From assembly GCA_964421815.1 (NCBI GenBank), contig CAYQYT010000007.1:62001-126000 (forward strand): 64,000 nucleotides of DNA. The letters are read 5' to 3'. Below are positions 1 to 8,024 of the stretch, piece by piece. The DNA comes from DTU089 sp964421815 (GTDB taxonomy: Bacteria > Bacillota > Clostridia > Oscillospirales > Acutalibacteraceae). The position numbers and the translations under genes are program-made. The notes under the pieces were generated by a model that saw only the letters and a program-made list of their open reading frames with translations, did no database searches and was not told the origin of the DNA. The stretch's first letter is position 1; each line of letters starts with the position of its first letter.

Positions 1-98
1 AAAACGGCGGAAGAATTGAACTCTTTTACAGTATAGAGAGCAATGCTCAAACACTGGGTGAAAACGCCCTTATAATGGAAGTTAAAGTCACAGATTAA
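1..98 (+). CDS. C-terminal fragment of a small protein, probably DUF1934 (YwiB-like)
   Basis: The reading frame is open from the window edge and stops at 96-98, giving about 31 residues that end in ALIMEVKVTD. The alternating hydrophobic/polar pattern suits the last strands of a small beta-barrel. The stop codon overlaps the argS ribosome binding site, so the two genes are co-transcribed. In many Firmicutes the gene directly before argS encodes a DUF1934 calycin-like protein (YwiB); the family call rests on this synteny and on the look of the fragment, so it is tentative. Confidence 0.5.
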   Translation, partial: NGGRIELFYSIESNAQTLGENALIMEVKVTD

Positions 99-109
99 GG
101 AGATATATA

Positions 110-1855
110 ATGTCAAAGTTAGTTAAAATGGCGGAAGAACAGATTATTTCTTCTGTTACGGCGGCAATAAAAAACAATATTGCGGACGGCACTTTTATTG
201 AAACGGAAATTCCCGATTTCAAAACGGAAGTTCCCGCGGACAGAAAAAACGGTGATTATTCCGCAAACGGCGCGTTCCTGCTTTCAAAAGCTCTGCGTAT
301 GCCCCCGAGAAAAATTGCCGAACATATTCTTGAAAAAATCAATCTTGAAAATACCTTTTTCAAATCCTGTGAGGTTGCAGGTCCCGGATTCATCAATTTC
401 TATTTAAAGCCCGATTTCTATGGGGATATTCTTCTTGACATAGACGCTTGCGGCGATGAATACGGCAGAAGCGATTTCGGCAAGGGAAAAAAAATCAATG
501 TTGAATTTGTTTCCGCCAACCCCACCGGCCCCATGCACATGGGCAATGCCCGTGGCGGTGCTCTCGGCGACTGCCTTGCGGCAGTTCTTGACCGGGCGGG
601 CTATGATGTTTCAAGGGAGTTCTACGTTAATGACGCAGGTAATCAGATTGATAAATTCGGTCTGTCCCTTTCGGTGCGTTACCAACAAATCCTCAAGGGC
701 GAGGATTTTATCGAACTTCCCGAGGACAGTTACCACGGTGACGATATAAGAGTTCTTGCTCAAAGTTATATTGACGAAAAGGGCGACAATCTCCTTGACC
801 TCTCCGAAGAAGACAGAAGAAAAACACTTGTTGAATTTGCACTTCCCAAAAACCTTGCAACAATGAAAGCCGCTATGGCAAAATACAGAATTGATTACGA
901 TACCTGGTTCTCCGAACTTTCTCTCCATAATGGCGGCGAACTTCAGGAAACTATTGAAATCCTCAAAAAGAACGGCTACACCTACGAAAAAGACGGTGCT
1001 TTGTGGTATAAAAATATTGAGGTTCAGACTGAAATTCTCAAAAGAGAGGGCAAATCCCAGGAAGATATTGATAAACTTGAACTCAAAGACGATGTTCTTG
1101 TCCGTCAGAACGGCAACCCCACGTATTTTGCCGCCGATATCGCCTACCACAGAAACAAGTTGGAAAAACGCGGATTTGATACCGCCATTGACGTTTGGGG
1201 CGCGGACCACCACGGTCACGTTGCCCGTATGAAAGGTGCAATGGAAGCCGTAGGCATTGACGGAAGCCGGTTGGATGTTGTTCTTATGCAACTTGTTAAC
1301 CTTATGAAAGACGGCAAGCCCGTGAAAATGTCAAAGAGAACGGGTAAAGCAATTACCCTTGTTGACCTTCTTGACGAAGTTCCCATTGACGCAGTACGTT
1401 TCCTTTTCAATATGAGGGAAGCGGGTTCTGCAATGGACTTCGATTTGGATCTTGCAGTTGAACAGTCAAATCAGAACCCCGTTTATTACTGCCAATATGC
1501 CCACGCAAGAATTTGCAGTATTTTGAGAAAACTCCAAAATGAGGGTGTGAAAATAAGAAAGCCCGAAAAGGCGGAACTCACCCTCCTTACAAGTGACGAG
1601 GAAACAGACCTTATTTCCCACCTTGCTTCACTTACAAATGTTATTGTTTTTGCCGCCAACTCCTATGACCCGGCAAAAATTACCCACTATGCAACGGAAC
1701 TTGCAACAAAATTCCACCGTTTCTATAACGCACAGAGAGTTATGGTTGATGACGAATCACTTATGCAGGCAAGAATTTTCCTTTGCATCTGTGTTAAAAA
1801 CACAATGAGAAACGTGCTTTCATTGCTCAAAATCCAAGCACCCGAAAGTATGTAA
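110..1855 (+). CDS. argS: arginine--tRNA ligase
   Basis: Cytoplasmic class I aminoacyl-tRNA synthetase that charges tRNA-Arg with arginine using ATP. The 581 residues match the family length. Seen in order: N-terminal additional domain (about 1-110), the HIGH-type signature as HMGN near residue 141 inside SANPTGPMHMGN, the KMSKR loop near residue 405, and a C-terminal helical anticodon-binding domain with the usual ending LLKIQAPESM. The start is set by AAGGAGA at 97-103, eight bases before ATG 110, which overlaps the stop of the previous gene. No T-box leader is visible, but the operon promoter lies outside the window. A terminator hairpin follows. Confidence 0.97.
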   Translation: MSKLVKMAEEQIISSVTAAIKNNIADGTFIETEIPDFKTEVPADRKNGDYSANGAFLLSKALRMPPRKIAEHILEKINLENTFFKSCEVAGPGFINFYLKPDFYGDILLDIDACGDEYGRSDFGKGKKINVEFVSANPTGPMHMGNARGGALGDCLAAVLDRAGYDVSREFYVNDAGNQIDKFGLSLSVRYQQILKGEDFIELPEDSYHGDDIRVLAQSYIDEKGDNLLDLSEEDRRKTLVEFALPKNLATMKAAMAKYRIDYDTWFSELSLHNGGELQETIEILKKNGYTYEKDGALWYKNIEVQTEILKREGKSQEDIDKLELKDDVLVRQNGNPTYFAADIAYHRNKLEKRGFDTAIDVWGADHHGHVARMKGAMEAVGIDGSRLDVVLMQLVNLMKDGKPVKMSKRTGKAITLVDLLDEVPIDAVRFLFNMREAGSAMDFDLDLAVEQSNQNPVYYCQYAHARICSILRKLQNEGVKIRKPEKAELTLLTSDEETDLISHLASLTNVIVFAANSYDPAKITHYATELATKFHRFYNAQRVMVDDESLMQARIFLCICVKNTMRNVLSLLKIQAPESM

Positions 1856-1882
1856 AAATCATAATTCATAAGTTAATATAAC

Positions 1883-1925
1883 AAATGGATGTAAAAAACC
1901 TTCGTTCTTTACATCCATTTTTTTA
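1883..1925. terminator. bidirectional terminator hairpin between argS and the glycosidase gene
   Basis: A 13-bp perfect inverted repeat (AAATGGATGTAAA paired with TTTACATCCATTT, loop AACCTTCGTTC) is followed by a T run on the plus strand and by A/T tracts on both sides. It sits between convergent genes and can serve both. The same stem core GGATGTAAA recurs at 4384, 22554 and 51463. Confidence 0.8.
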
Positions 1926-3119
1926 TTCTGTTTCAGATTCTGTGGTCTTTCTTGCCACAACCCAAGCATTGGGAAGGTATCTTCCCGTGGGCATACCCCT
2001 TGCACTTGGTTTGTTTATTACCTCACCGTCATAGCCTATAACGGAGGATGAGCCGCCGTCACAAGCACCCGCGGTAACCGCACCGTATTGCAAAAGGATA
2101 TCCGCGCAATCTTCCATGGTAGCACCAATGGAATAGCCAACCTGTCGTCCGTCAACAACGAGCATTAAAACAACACCGTTTTTGCACTGTCCTATTACTG
2201 TTCGGGGTTGAAGTCCCCAACCCGCCGAGTCCTCAACAACCTTTTCACCGTTAAGAATCAGAGTCGGTCTGTATTGGAAGCCGTCACGAATATTGTATTC
2301 TTCCCAATTATCAATGCCGCCCACAACAAGTCTGTCGTCCGCGTCAAAACCCACAAGAGTATATTGGGAATTGTAAGTGCCCCAATATTCACCTTGGGAA
2401 ACACATTGACCCGTAACTTCTCCGCCGAGACTTACACCGCCGATATCGTTGAAGCCCGATGCATTCACGCCCACAACGGCATTTTCTTTTTCAAGATAAT
2501 CGCAAATAAACTGTCCTCGGGAACCTTTATAATCCGTTGCGCTCAGATACACTCTGGACGGATCGTCAACAAGAACTAATTTTCCCGTGAAATTGGTCTT
2601 TTTGATTTCAAGAATTACTATATTCTCCTCAAGGTCATTTACATAAACCGTATTGCCGAATTTGTCCTTTTCACCTACAACAAGGTCTTTCTGACCGAGA
2701 ATATCGGTATTTTCTTCCTCTTTCTCCGAGTCCGTTACGCTGATATCTTTTATATCAACCTGGGCATCCATAATTTCCTTTATAAGACTGTCGGGGAAAA
2801 ACCATGTAGCCAACCATTTATGCTGATCCGTAGTCATTGCGGTTTCAATCCAGATATTCCTCCACTTAACAACAAAGGGAATATTTCCGAAAACTATTGT
2901 CACATAGCCGATGACCGCCAAAAAAACAGTAATTGAAAAAATCAATACAGCAATTACGCTTTTTTTGAGTTTGGTTTTTTCCTTTTTGGATTTTTTATCT
3001 GCTTTGGGCTCTTTTTTATTGTCGTTTTTTTTATCTTTTTTCTTATCGGGACGCATTTCACTCATTCCATCCGCAATGTTTTCAAGGCTGACAACTTCTT
3101 CTTCACCTATTTCTACCAT
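1923..3119 (-). CDS. membrane-anchored phosphodiester glycosidase family protein (NAGPA domain)
   Basis: About 398 residues: a lysine-rich cytoplasmic N-terminus (KKDKKNDNKK region, about 20-50), one membrane segment (SVIAVLIFSITVFLAVIGYV), then an extracellular domain. The C-terminal half has the hallmarks of the NAGPA/phosphodiester glycosidase family (also annotated as exopolysaccharide biosynthesis protein): PRTVIGQ, VDGRQVGYSIGAT, and the DGGSSS motif with a closing GRYLPNAWVV. Family members cleave sugar phosphodiester bonds or act on cell-surface polymers; the substrate here is unknown. The start at 3119 is chosen because GGAGGTGGAGAT lies just before that ATG; a longer ORF from 3140 would bury the ribosome binding site. 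Confidence 0.8.
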   Translation of the reverse strand: MVEIGEEEVVSLENIADGMSEMRPDKKKDKKNDNKKEPKADKKSKKEKTKLKKSVIAVLIFSITVFLAVIGYVTIVFGNIPFVVKWRNIWIETAMTTDQHKWLATWFFPDSLIKEIMDAQVDIKDISVTDSEKEEENTDILGQKDLVVGEKDKFGNTVYVNDLEENIVILEIKKTNFTGKLVLVDDPSRVYLSATDYKGSRGQFICDYLEKENAVVGVNASGFNDIGGVSLGGEVTGQCVSQGEYWGTYNSQYTLVGFDADDRLVVGGIDNWEEYNIRDGFQYRPTLILNGEKVVEDSAGWGLQPRTVIGQCKNGVVLMLVVDGRQVGYSIGATMEDCADILLQYGAVTAGACDGGSSSVIGYDGEVINKPSARGMPTGRYLPNAWVVARKTTESETE

Positions 3120-3212
3120 ATCTCCACCTCCGCAAACCATAATTCTTTTTGATTATAACATAAAATGACGATAAATTCCACCATTCACCGTCATTTTACA
3201 AAATGTTTATAA

Positions 3213-4115
3213 TTATCTGTTGTCAATATATCTGCACGCGGCAAGAGCGGCAACCGCACCGTCCGCAGAAGCAGTTGTGATTTGGCGAATACTCTTTTTA
3301 CGGCAGTCCCCGGCAACAAAAATACCCTCTGTTTTTGTGGTACAGGATTCATCGGAATCAAAATATCCGTTTCCGTCAAGGGCGGCACATTCCGAGAAAT
3401 CCGAGTTTTTCGGTTCAAGTCCTATTGCAACAAAAAGGCCGTTTAAAGATATTTCTTTTTCTCCATCCTTGGTATTGAGCACAACTCCCGAAAGTTCCGT
3501 TTCTCCTTTTAGCTCCGCCACAGTTGCTTCCAATATAAATTCCACGTTATCCTTGTTTTCAAGAATGTCAACAAGTTTCTTTTCTCCCGTAAGATAGGGA
3601 AGATTCTGAAGTACATACACTTTCTCACAAAGGTCGGAAAGAAGGACAGCCTCCTGCAAAGCGGAGTTTCCTCCACCTACGACACCCACGGTCTGCCCCT
3701 TGAAAAAGGCTCCGTCACATACTGCGCAGTAGGACACGCCGTTTCCTACAAGTTGATTTTCATTGGACAGTCCCAACTGTCTGTGACGAACACCCACGCA
3801 GACAATAACCGCTTTCGCTTCAAATGCCTTATTGCCTGCAAAAACGGTTTTATGGCTACCCTGGTCTTTAATTCCCGTAACCTTTTCCATCTCAACCTCC
3901 GCGCCCATTGAAAGCACCTGGTCAAGAAGTTTGTCCGCAAATTCATTGCCGCTCATTTCGGGTATTCCGGGATAATTTTCAATTTTCGGAGAAAAGGTCA
4001 CCTGTCCCCCAAAGGTTGACTGTTCAATAACAAGAACGCTTTTTGACGCTCTGAGAGCATAAAGTGCGGCGGTAAGTCCCGCAGGACCCGCACCTACAAC
4101 AATAATGTCATACAT
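3213..4115 (-). CDS. trxB: thioredoxin reductase-like flavoprotein
   Basis: 300 residues with the low-molecular-weight thioredoxin reductase layout: FAD motif VVGAGPAGLTAALYA at the N-terminus, redox-active CAVC near residue 133, GVVGGGNSALQEA near 155, and the C-terminal FAD motif GIFVAGDCR. It would reduce thioredoxin-like proteins, possibly including the glutaredoxin-like tail of the NrdD encoded just upstream. The usual NADPH 2'-phosphate binding motif (HRRxxFRA) is not visible; the equivalent stretch reads VYVLQNLPYLTGEKK. That may mean a different electron donor, as in ferredoxin-dependent clostridial enzymes, so the reductant is uncertain. Confidence 0.9.
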   Translation of the reverse strand: MYDIIVVGAGPAGLTAALYALRASKSVLVIEQSTFGGQVTFSPKIENYPGIPEMSGNEFADKLLDQVLSMGAEVEMEKVTGIKDQGSHKTVFAGNKAFEAKAVIVCVGVRHRQLGLSNENQLVGNGVSYCAVCDGAFFKGQTVGVVGGGNSALQEAVLLSDLCEKVYVLQNLPYLTGEKKLVDILENKDNVEFILEATVAELKGETELSGVVLNTKDGEKEISLNGLFVAIGLEPKNSDFSECAALDGNGYFDSDESCTTKTEGIFVAGDCRKKSIRQITTASADGAVAALAACRYIDNR

Positions 4116-4142
4116 AAAAACAACAACTCCAAACTACTCAAA

Positions 4143-4382
4143 AGGGGCTGTTAAAAAAGTGTAGATCGCATAAAACCCCATATATAAATGTTAAAATACC
4201 ACCTAACAACTATAAATCGTGTCAGAAGTAATAAAAGCAAAAAACAAATTTAAAATAATGTTTTATGCTATGAACAAACTTCGCCACTCGACGTATCTAT
4301 ATACGTCATCGGGTAACCGCCGATAAAGTTCACTTTATCGGCGCGAAGTTTGTTCATTCTACGCATTTTTTCCTAGCCCCTA
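4143..4382. mobile_element. MITE-like palindromic element, about 240 bp, no ORF
   Basis: Imperfect terminal inverted repeats (4143-4165 and 4358-4382; AGGGGCTGTTAAAAAAGTG against AGGGGCTAGGAAAAAATG) bound nested inverted repeats: GCATAAAA/TTTTATGC (4168-4175, 4261-4268), a 15-bp perfect pair ATGAACAAACTTCGC at 4270-4284 with its complement at 4343-4357, and inside it two hairpins, GACGTAT/ATACGTC (4290-4307) and GCCGATAAAG/CTTTATCGGC (4319-4342). No coding potential is visible. Non-autonomous insertion elements look like this; a structured RNA is the alternative. No obvious target duplication could be confirmed. Confidence 0.6.
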
Positions 4383-4383
4383 A

Positions 4384-4427
4384 AAAGGGGGATGTAAAAA
4401 ACACTTATGTTTTTTTACATCCCCTTT
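4384..4427. terminator. terminator hairpin downstream of nrdD
   Basis: An inverted repeat with stem GGGGATGTAAAAAA-type arms, loop CACTTATG and T tract lies eight bases past the nrdD stop on the minus strand. It abuts the MITE-like element and belongs to the recurring GGATGTAAA hairpin family in this window. Confidence 0.75.
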
Positions 4428-4435
4428 AGATTACA

Positions 4436-6817
4436 TTAAAGAGATTCAATAAATGTTTTAATTGCAGGAAGGTCTGCGATTTTTTCTGCAACGTCGCCCT
4501 TGTAGATTACAAGAGTGGGAGCCTGTTTAAGAGCCAATTCCGTTGCAAGTTCAACATTTTCCTCAACGAAAAGTTTTTCGTACGCGATACCTGCTTTTTC
4601 AAGAAGTTGAGCCGCTATCTTGCATTTTGGACAAGTTTTTGTGGCAAAAAGAACGAATTTTGCATCCGTATCCACCGCAACGGTTTTTTCACCGCAACCG
4701 CATCCGCAATGAGCATGGTCAACTGTTCTTTCCTCTTTTTTAAGGTGGGAATTGAAAATATCGTAAACCTTTCTGTCCTTGAACTCCTGCGCCTTACCGT
4801 CATTGAAGTTCTGAACGGGGCGGTAATAACCTGTAATACGGCTGTAAACTTCGGTATCGTTACCGCAATCGGGACAGTGATATTCTTCACCCGGAATATA
4901 ACCATGGTTGCAGCATACGGAATATGTGGGTGAAATTGAGTAATAGGGAAGTCTGTAATTCTCCGCAATTTTTCTTACAATATCGGCGGCAGCTTTCCAG
5001 TCGGGAAGTTTTTCACCGAGGAATGCGTGGAAAACAGTACCCGAAGTATAGAGAGTATGAAGTTCATCCTGTGCATCAAGTGCTTCAAAAATATCTGCCG
5101 TATAGCCAACGGGAAGATGTGAAGAGTTGGTGTAGTAGGGTGTTCCGTTCTCATTTGCTGTGATAATTGCAGGATAGTGCTTTTTATCGTGTTTTGCAAA
5201 ACGGTATGTTGTGGATTCCGCAGGAGTTGCTTCAAGGTTATACAAATCTCCGTAAAGTTCCTGATAGTCGGAAAGTCTTTCTCTCATGTGATTGAGAACA
5301 TCTTTTGCAAATTCCTGTGTTTCCTTATGGGTCATATCTTTGCGGAGCCACTTTGCATTAAGACCTACTTCATTCATACCGATAAGACCGATTGTGGAGA
5401 AGTGGTTGTTGAATGTGCCCAAATATCTCTTTGTATAGGGGTAAAGTCCTTCGTCAAGAAGTTTTGTAATAATCTCCCTCTTGACTTTAAGAGAACGTGC
5501 GGCAATGTCCATAAGTTTGTCAAGTCTTCTGTAAAAGTCCTCAACATCCTCTGCAAGATATGCAATTCTGGGAAGGTTGATTGTTACAACACCGATTGAA
5601 CCTGTGCTTTCACCGCTGCCAAAGAAACCGCCGCTCTTTTTACGGAGTTCACGAAGGTCAAGACGGAGTCTGCAACACATTGAACGAACGTCGCTGGGTT
5701 CCATATCGGAGTTAACATAGTTTGAGAAATAAGGTGTACCGTATTTTGCGGTCATTTCAAAGAGAAGTTTATTGTTCTCTGTTTCTGACCAGTCAAAATC
5801 TCGTGTAATTGAATATGTGGGAATGGGATACTGGAATCCTCTGCCGTGAGCGTCGCCCTCAATCATAATTTCGATGAAAGCCTTATTGACCATATCCATC
5901 TCTTTTTTACAGTCGCCGTAAGTGAAATCCATTTCCTTACCGCCCACAATAGCGGGCATATCTTTAAGGTCGGCAGGAACCGTCCAGTCAAGAGTAATAT
6001 TGGAGAAAGGTGCCTGAGTACCCCAACGGGAAGGAGTGTTCACACCGAAAATAAAGGATTCGATACATTTCTTAACCTGTTTATAGTCAAGGTTATCAAC
6101 CTTTACGAAAGGTGCAAGATATGTGTCAAATGAGGAGAATGCCTGTGCACCTGCCCACTCGTTCTGCATAATACCAAGGAAGTTAACCATCTGGTTGCAA
6201 AGTGTTGCAAGGTGACTTGCGGGAGCGGATGTAATCTTACCGGGAACACCGCCCAAGCCCTCTTGAATAAGTTGTTTCAATGACCAACCTGCACAGTAAC
6301 CTGTAAGCATTGAAAGGTCATGAAGATGAAGGTCACCGCTACGGTGTGCATTGGCAATTTCCTCGTCATAAATTTCGGAAAGCCAGTAGTTAGCCGTAAT
6401 TGCACCGGAGTTTGAAAGAATAAGTCCGCCTACGGAATAGGTAACGGTGGAATTTTCTTTAACGCGCCAGTCAGTAACCTTAACATAGCTGTCAACAAGT
6501 TCCTTGTAGTCAAGGATTGTTGATTTCATATTACGAATTTTTTCACGCTGTTTTCTGTAAAGAATGTAGGATTTGGCAACATCCGCATAACCTGCCTGAA
6601 CAAGAACGGACTCAACGCTGTCCTGAACATCCTCAACTGCAATGAGATTGTTACTTATTTTGGGCTCAAAGTTTGCAGTTACCTTGAGAGCAAGGAAATC
6701 TATAATGTTGTCATTGTACTGTTTGTTGCATGCTTCAAAAGCCTGTTTAATTGCGCTTGATATTTTTTCAATATTAAAATCTGCAATTTTACCGTCACGT
6801 TTGATTACTTGATACAT
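4436..6817 (-). CDS. nrdD: anaerobic ribonucleoside-triphosphate reductase with C-terminal glutaredoxin-like domain
   Basis: Class III glycyl-radical enzyme that reduces ribonucleoside triphosphates to dNTPs under anoxia. 793 residues. Seen: N-terminal ATP-cone (YQVIKRDGKIADFNIEKI, 1-90), NrdD core with catalytic cysteine in GYCAGW near 175, a zinc site near CNHG and HCPDCG (about 635-650), the glycyl-radical segment RITGYYRPVQNFNDGK near 661, and a tail from about 720 with CPKC in a thioredoxin/glutaredoxin fold (TKTCPKCKIAAQLLEKAGI, APTLVIY). The fused redoxin probably supplies electrons. Start at 6817 is set by GGGAGAAAT before the ATG; the longer frame from 6859 lacks a site. A promoter and NrdR-like boxes precede it; nrdG is upstream. 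Confidence 0.96.
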   Translation of the reverse strand: MYQVIKRDGKIADFNIEKISSAIKQAFEACNKQYNDNIIDFLALKVTANFEPKISNNLIAVEDVQDSVESVLVQAGYADVAKSYILYRKQREKIRNMKSTILDYKELVDSYVKVTDWRVKENSTVTYSVGGLILSNSGAITANYWLSEIYDEEIANAHRSGDLHLHDLSMLTGYCAGWSLKQLIQEGLGGVPGKITSAPASHLATLCNQMVNFLGIMQNEWAGAQAFSSFDTYLAPFVKVDNLDYKQVKKCIESFIFGVNTPSRWGTQAPFSNITLDWTVPADLKDMPAIVGGKEMDFTYGDCKKEMDMVNKAFIEIMIEGDAHGRGFQYPIPTYSITRDFDWSETENNKLLFEMTAKYGTPYFSNYVNSDMEPSDVRSMCCRLRLDLRELRKKSGGFFGSGESTGSIGVVTINLPRIAYLAEDVEDFYRRLDKLMDIAARSLKVKREIITKLLDEGLYPYTKRYLGTFNNHFSTIGLIGMNEVGLNAKWLRKDMTHKETQEFAKDVLNHMRERLSDYQELYGDLYNLEATPAESTTYRFAKHDKKHYPAIITANENGTPYYTNSSHLPVGYTADIFEALDAQDELHTLYTSGTVFHAFLGEKLPDWKAAADIVRKIAENYRLPYYSISPTYSVCCNHGYIPGEEYHCPDCGNDTEVYSRITGYYRPVQNFNDGKAQEFKDRKVYDIFNSHLKKEERTVDHAHCGCGCGEKTVAVDTDAKFVLFATKTCPKCKIAAQLLEKAGIAYEKLFVEENVELATELALKQAPTLVIYKGDVAEKIADLPAIKTFIESL

Positions 6818-6883
6818 ATTTCTCCCTCTTTCATTTTTGTTTTTTACTTCAAGAAACAATTTTCTCGGAAGTGACCGTAAAAG

Positions 6884-6912
6884 ATAATAACAGATACATT
6901 GTATTTTGTCAA
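6884..6912 (-). promoter_or_regulatory. nrdD promoter
   Basis: On the minus strand TTGACA (6907-6912) is followed after 17 bp by TATTAT (6884-6889), about 65 bases before the nrdD ATG. The first NrdR-like box ends eight bases upstream of the -35 element. Confidence 0.8.
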
Positions 6913-6920
6913 CACATAAA

Positions 6921-6936
6921 ACACAATATCTTGTGT
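6921..6936. promoter_or_regulatory. NrdR box-like site A
   Basis: ACACAATATCTTGTGT is a nearly perfect 16-bp palindrome and matches the NrdR box consensus (acaCwAtATaTwGtgt, from memory) at 15 of 16 positions. It lies just upstream of the nrdD -35 element, where NrdR, the ATP/dATP-sensing repressor of ribonucleotide reductase genes, would be expected to act. Confidence 0.75.
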
Positions 6937-6962
6937 TCTTTTAAAGAAAATTTTTCGAGTGA

Positions 6963-6978
6963 ACACAAGATATTGTCG
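6963..6978. promoter_or_regulatory. NrdR box-like site B
   Basis: ACACAAGATATTGTCG resembles site A in the opposite orientation (about 13 of 16 consensus positions). Its centre is 42 bp from that of site A, close to four helical turns, so both sites face the same side of the DNA. Confidence 0.65.
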
Positions 6979-7068
6979 GGTTTTTATCAAAATATAGTAA
7001 ATATATACAGATATCATTCTGTCTTTTTGTGTATTATTTTGTCGAATTTCCAAAACAGAAAAATACCG

Positions 7069-7084
7069 CCACAAGATATTGTGC
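7069..7084. promoter_or_regulatory. NrdR box-like site C
   Basis: CCACAAGATATTGTGC matches the box in most positions. Together with site D it also forms a long inverted repeat (CGCCACA...TGTGGCG) about 20 nt past the nrdG stop, followed on the minus strand by GTATTTTTC, so this pair may instead, or also, end nrdG transcription. Confidence 0.5.
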
Positions 7085-7088
7085 CGAA

Positions 7089-7104
7089 CAACAATATACT
7101 GTGG
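7089..7104. promoter_or_regulatory. NrdR box-like site D
   Basis: CAACAATATACTGTGG is the weakest of the four sites, about 12 of 16 consensus positions. Its centre is 20 bp from site C, two helical turns. It is the other arm of the possible nrdG terminator hairpin. Confidence 0.4.
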
Positions 7105-7127
7105 CGAATTTCAGACTTTACATATAC

Positions 7128-7817
7128 TCAAATTCCTCTTAACTCTGCATTGGGAATGTATTTTTTTGCTTTTTCCAACATTTCATACATTTTTTCCTTG
7201 CTTACACCCTTGCAGTTACTGTCAATAAGTTGACCCGAATCCACAAAATTTTGCAAAAAATAATGTTTTGCACCCTTAATCCACTTTGCAATTTCTTCTA
7301 TATCATTTATAGTATGAAAATTTTCCGTAACGGTAGTTCTGAATTCATAATCCACTCCGCTGTTCTTAATCAACTCAATACTTTTATTTATTGGGGCAAT
7401 ATCGAAATTTTCAATACCCACCGTTGCACCGTATTTTTGGGGGCAGTTTTTTATATCCATTGCAACATAATCCACAAGGCCCAATTCCAAAATATCTTTC
7501 AGTTTTTCGGGGTAACATCCGTTTGTATCGAGTTTAACTGCAATTCCGGTATCTTTAAGTTCATATAAGAAACGCTCAATATCTTTTTGCAAAAGGGGCT
7601 CTCCCCCGGTAATTGCAATACCGTCCAGAACCGTTTTTCTTTTTTTCAGATGGTCAAAAATTTCCTCTTCTTCAAAGTAATCATCATCCATTTCGGTAAC
7701 AAGAAGAGCGTTATGGCAGAAGGGACAACGCAAATTACATCCGCCCGTGAACACAGTACAGGCAGTTCTTCCCGGAAAATCAAGTAATGTAAGTTTCTGA
7801 AAGCCTTTTATCAACAT
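7128..7817 (-). CDS. nrdG: anaerobic ribonucleoside-triphosphate reductase activating protein (radical SAM)
   Basis: 229 residues. The radical-SAM cluster motif CNLRCPFC is near residues 27-34, followed by GGEPLLQ and DTNGCYPEKL, as in the NrdG2 type of activases. It uses S-adenosylmethionine and a [4Fe-4S] cluster to form the glycyl radical on NrdD, encoded immediately downstream on the same strand. The start ATG at 7817 follows GGTGATAAAAT. It has its own strong promoter at 7835-7863, whereas nrdD has a separate promoter, so the two genes can be regulated separately. Confidence 0.94.
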   Translation of the reverse strand: MLIKGFQKLTLLDFPGRTACTVFTGGCNLRCPFCHNALLVTEMDDDYFEEEEIFDHLKKRKTVLDGIAITGGEPLLQKDIERFLYELKDTGIAVKLDTNGCYPEKLKDILELGLVDYVAMDIKNCPQKYGATVGIENFDIAPINKSIELIKNSGVDYEFRTTVTENFHTINDIEEIAKWIKGAKHYFLQNFVDSGQLIDSNCKGVSKEKMYEMLEKAKKYIPNAELRGI

Positions 7818-7834
7818 ATTTTATCACCGAAGAA

Positions 7835-7863
7835 ATTATACTATTCGTGAGGGTTTTAGTCAA
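7835..7863 (-). promoter_or_regulatory. nrdG promoter
   Basis: On the minus strand TTGACT (7858-7863) and TATAAT (7835-7840) are spaced by exactly 17 bp, about 18 bp upstream of the nrdG ATG. No NrdR-like box overlaps this promoter. Confidence 0.8.
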
Positions 7864-7959
7864 CACGCTTTTTCTTCCATTATCCGCCTTTTTTCCGAAT
7901 AAGCCTTAAATCTTCAATATTTATACAATTTATATAATAATTTCACTATATTTTGTGTA

Positions 7960-7988
7960 TTTACATTTGGAAATATCTGTGTTATAAT
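7960..7988 (+). promoter_or_regulatory. promoter of the paired secreted-protein genes
   Basis: TTTACA (7960-7965), 17-bp spacer, TATAAT (7983-7988). It is followed by TGGAGG at 8011-8016 and ATG at 8025, so this promoter drives the two secreted-protein genes at 8025 and 8722. Confidence 0.85.
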
Positions 7989-8024
7989 ATCGGTACATAT
8001 AAAGATATTTTGGAGGAAATTATC

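Noticed and set aside
1..110. T-box leader for argS
   Set aside because: The upstream sequence is coding to base 98 and no T-box motif or antiterminator is visible.
611..1291. 226-codon open frame on the minus strand inside argS
   Set aside because: It lies fully opposite a well-supported synthetase gene, has no ribosome binding site and no recognisable protein; it is a shadow of argS codon use.
3165..3199. Terminator after trxB (AAAATGACG...CGTCATTTT)
   Set aside because: The loop is about 18 nt and no good T run follows on the minus strand, so support is too weak to list.
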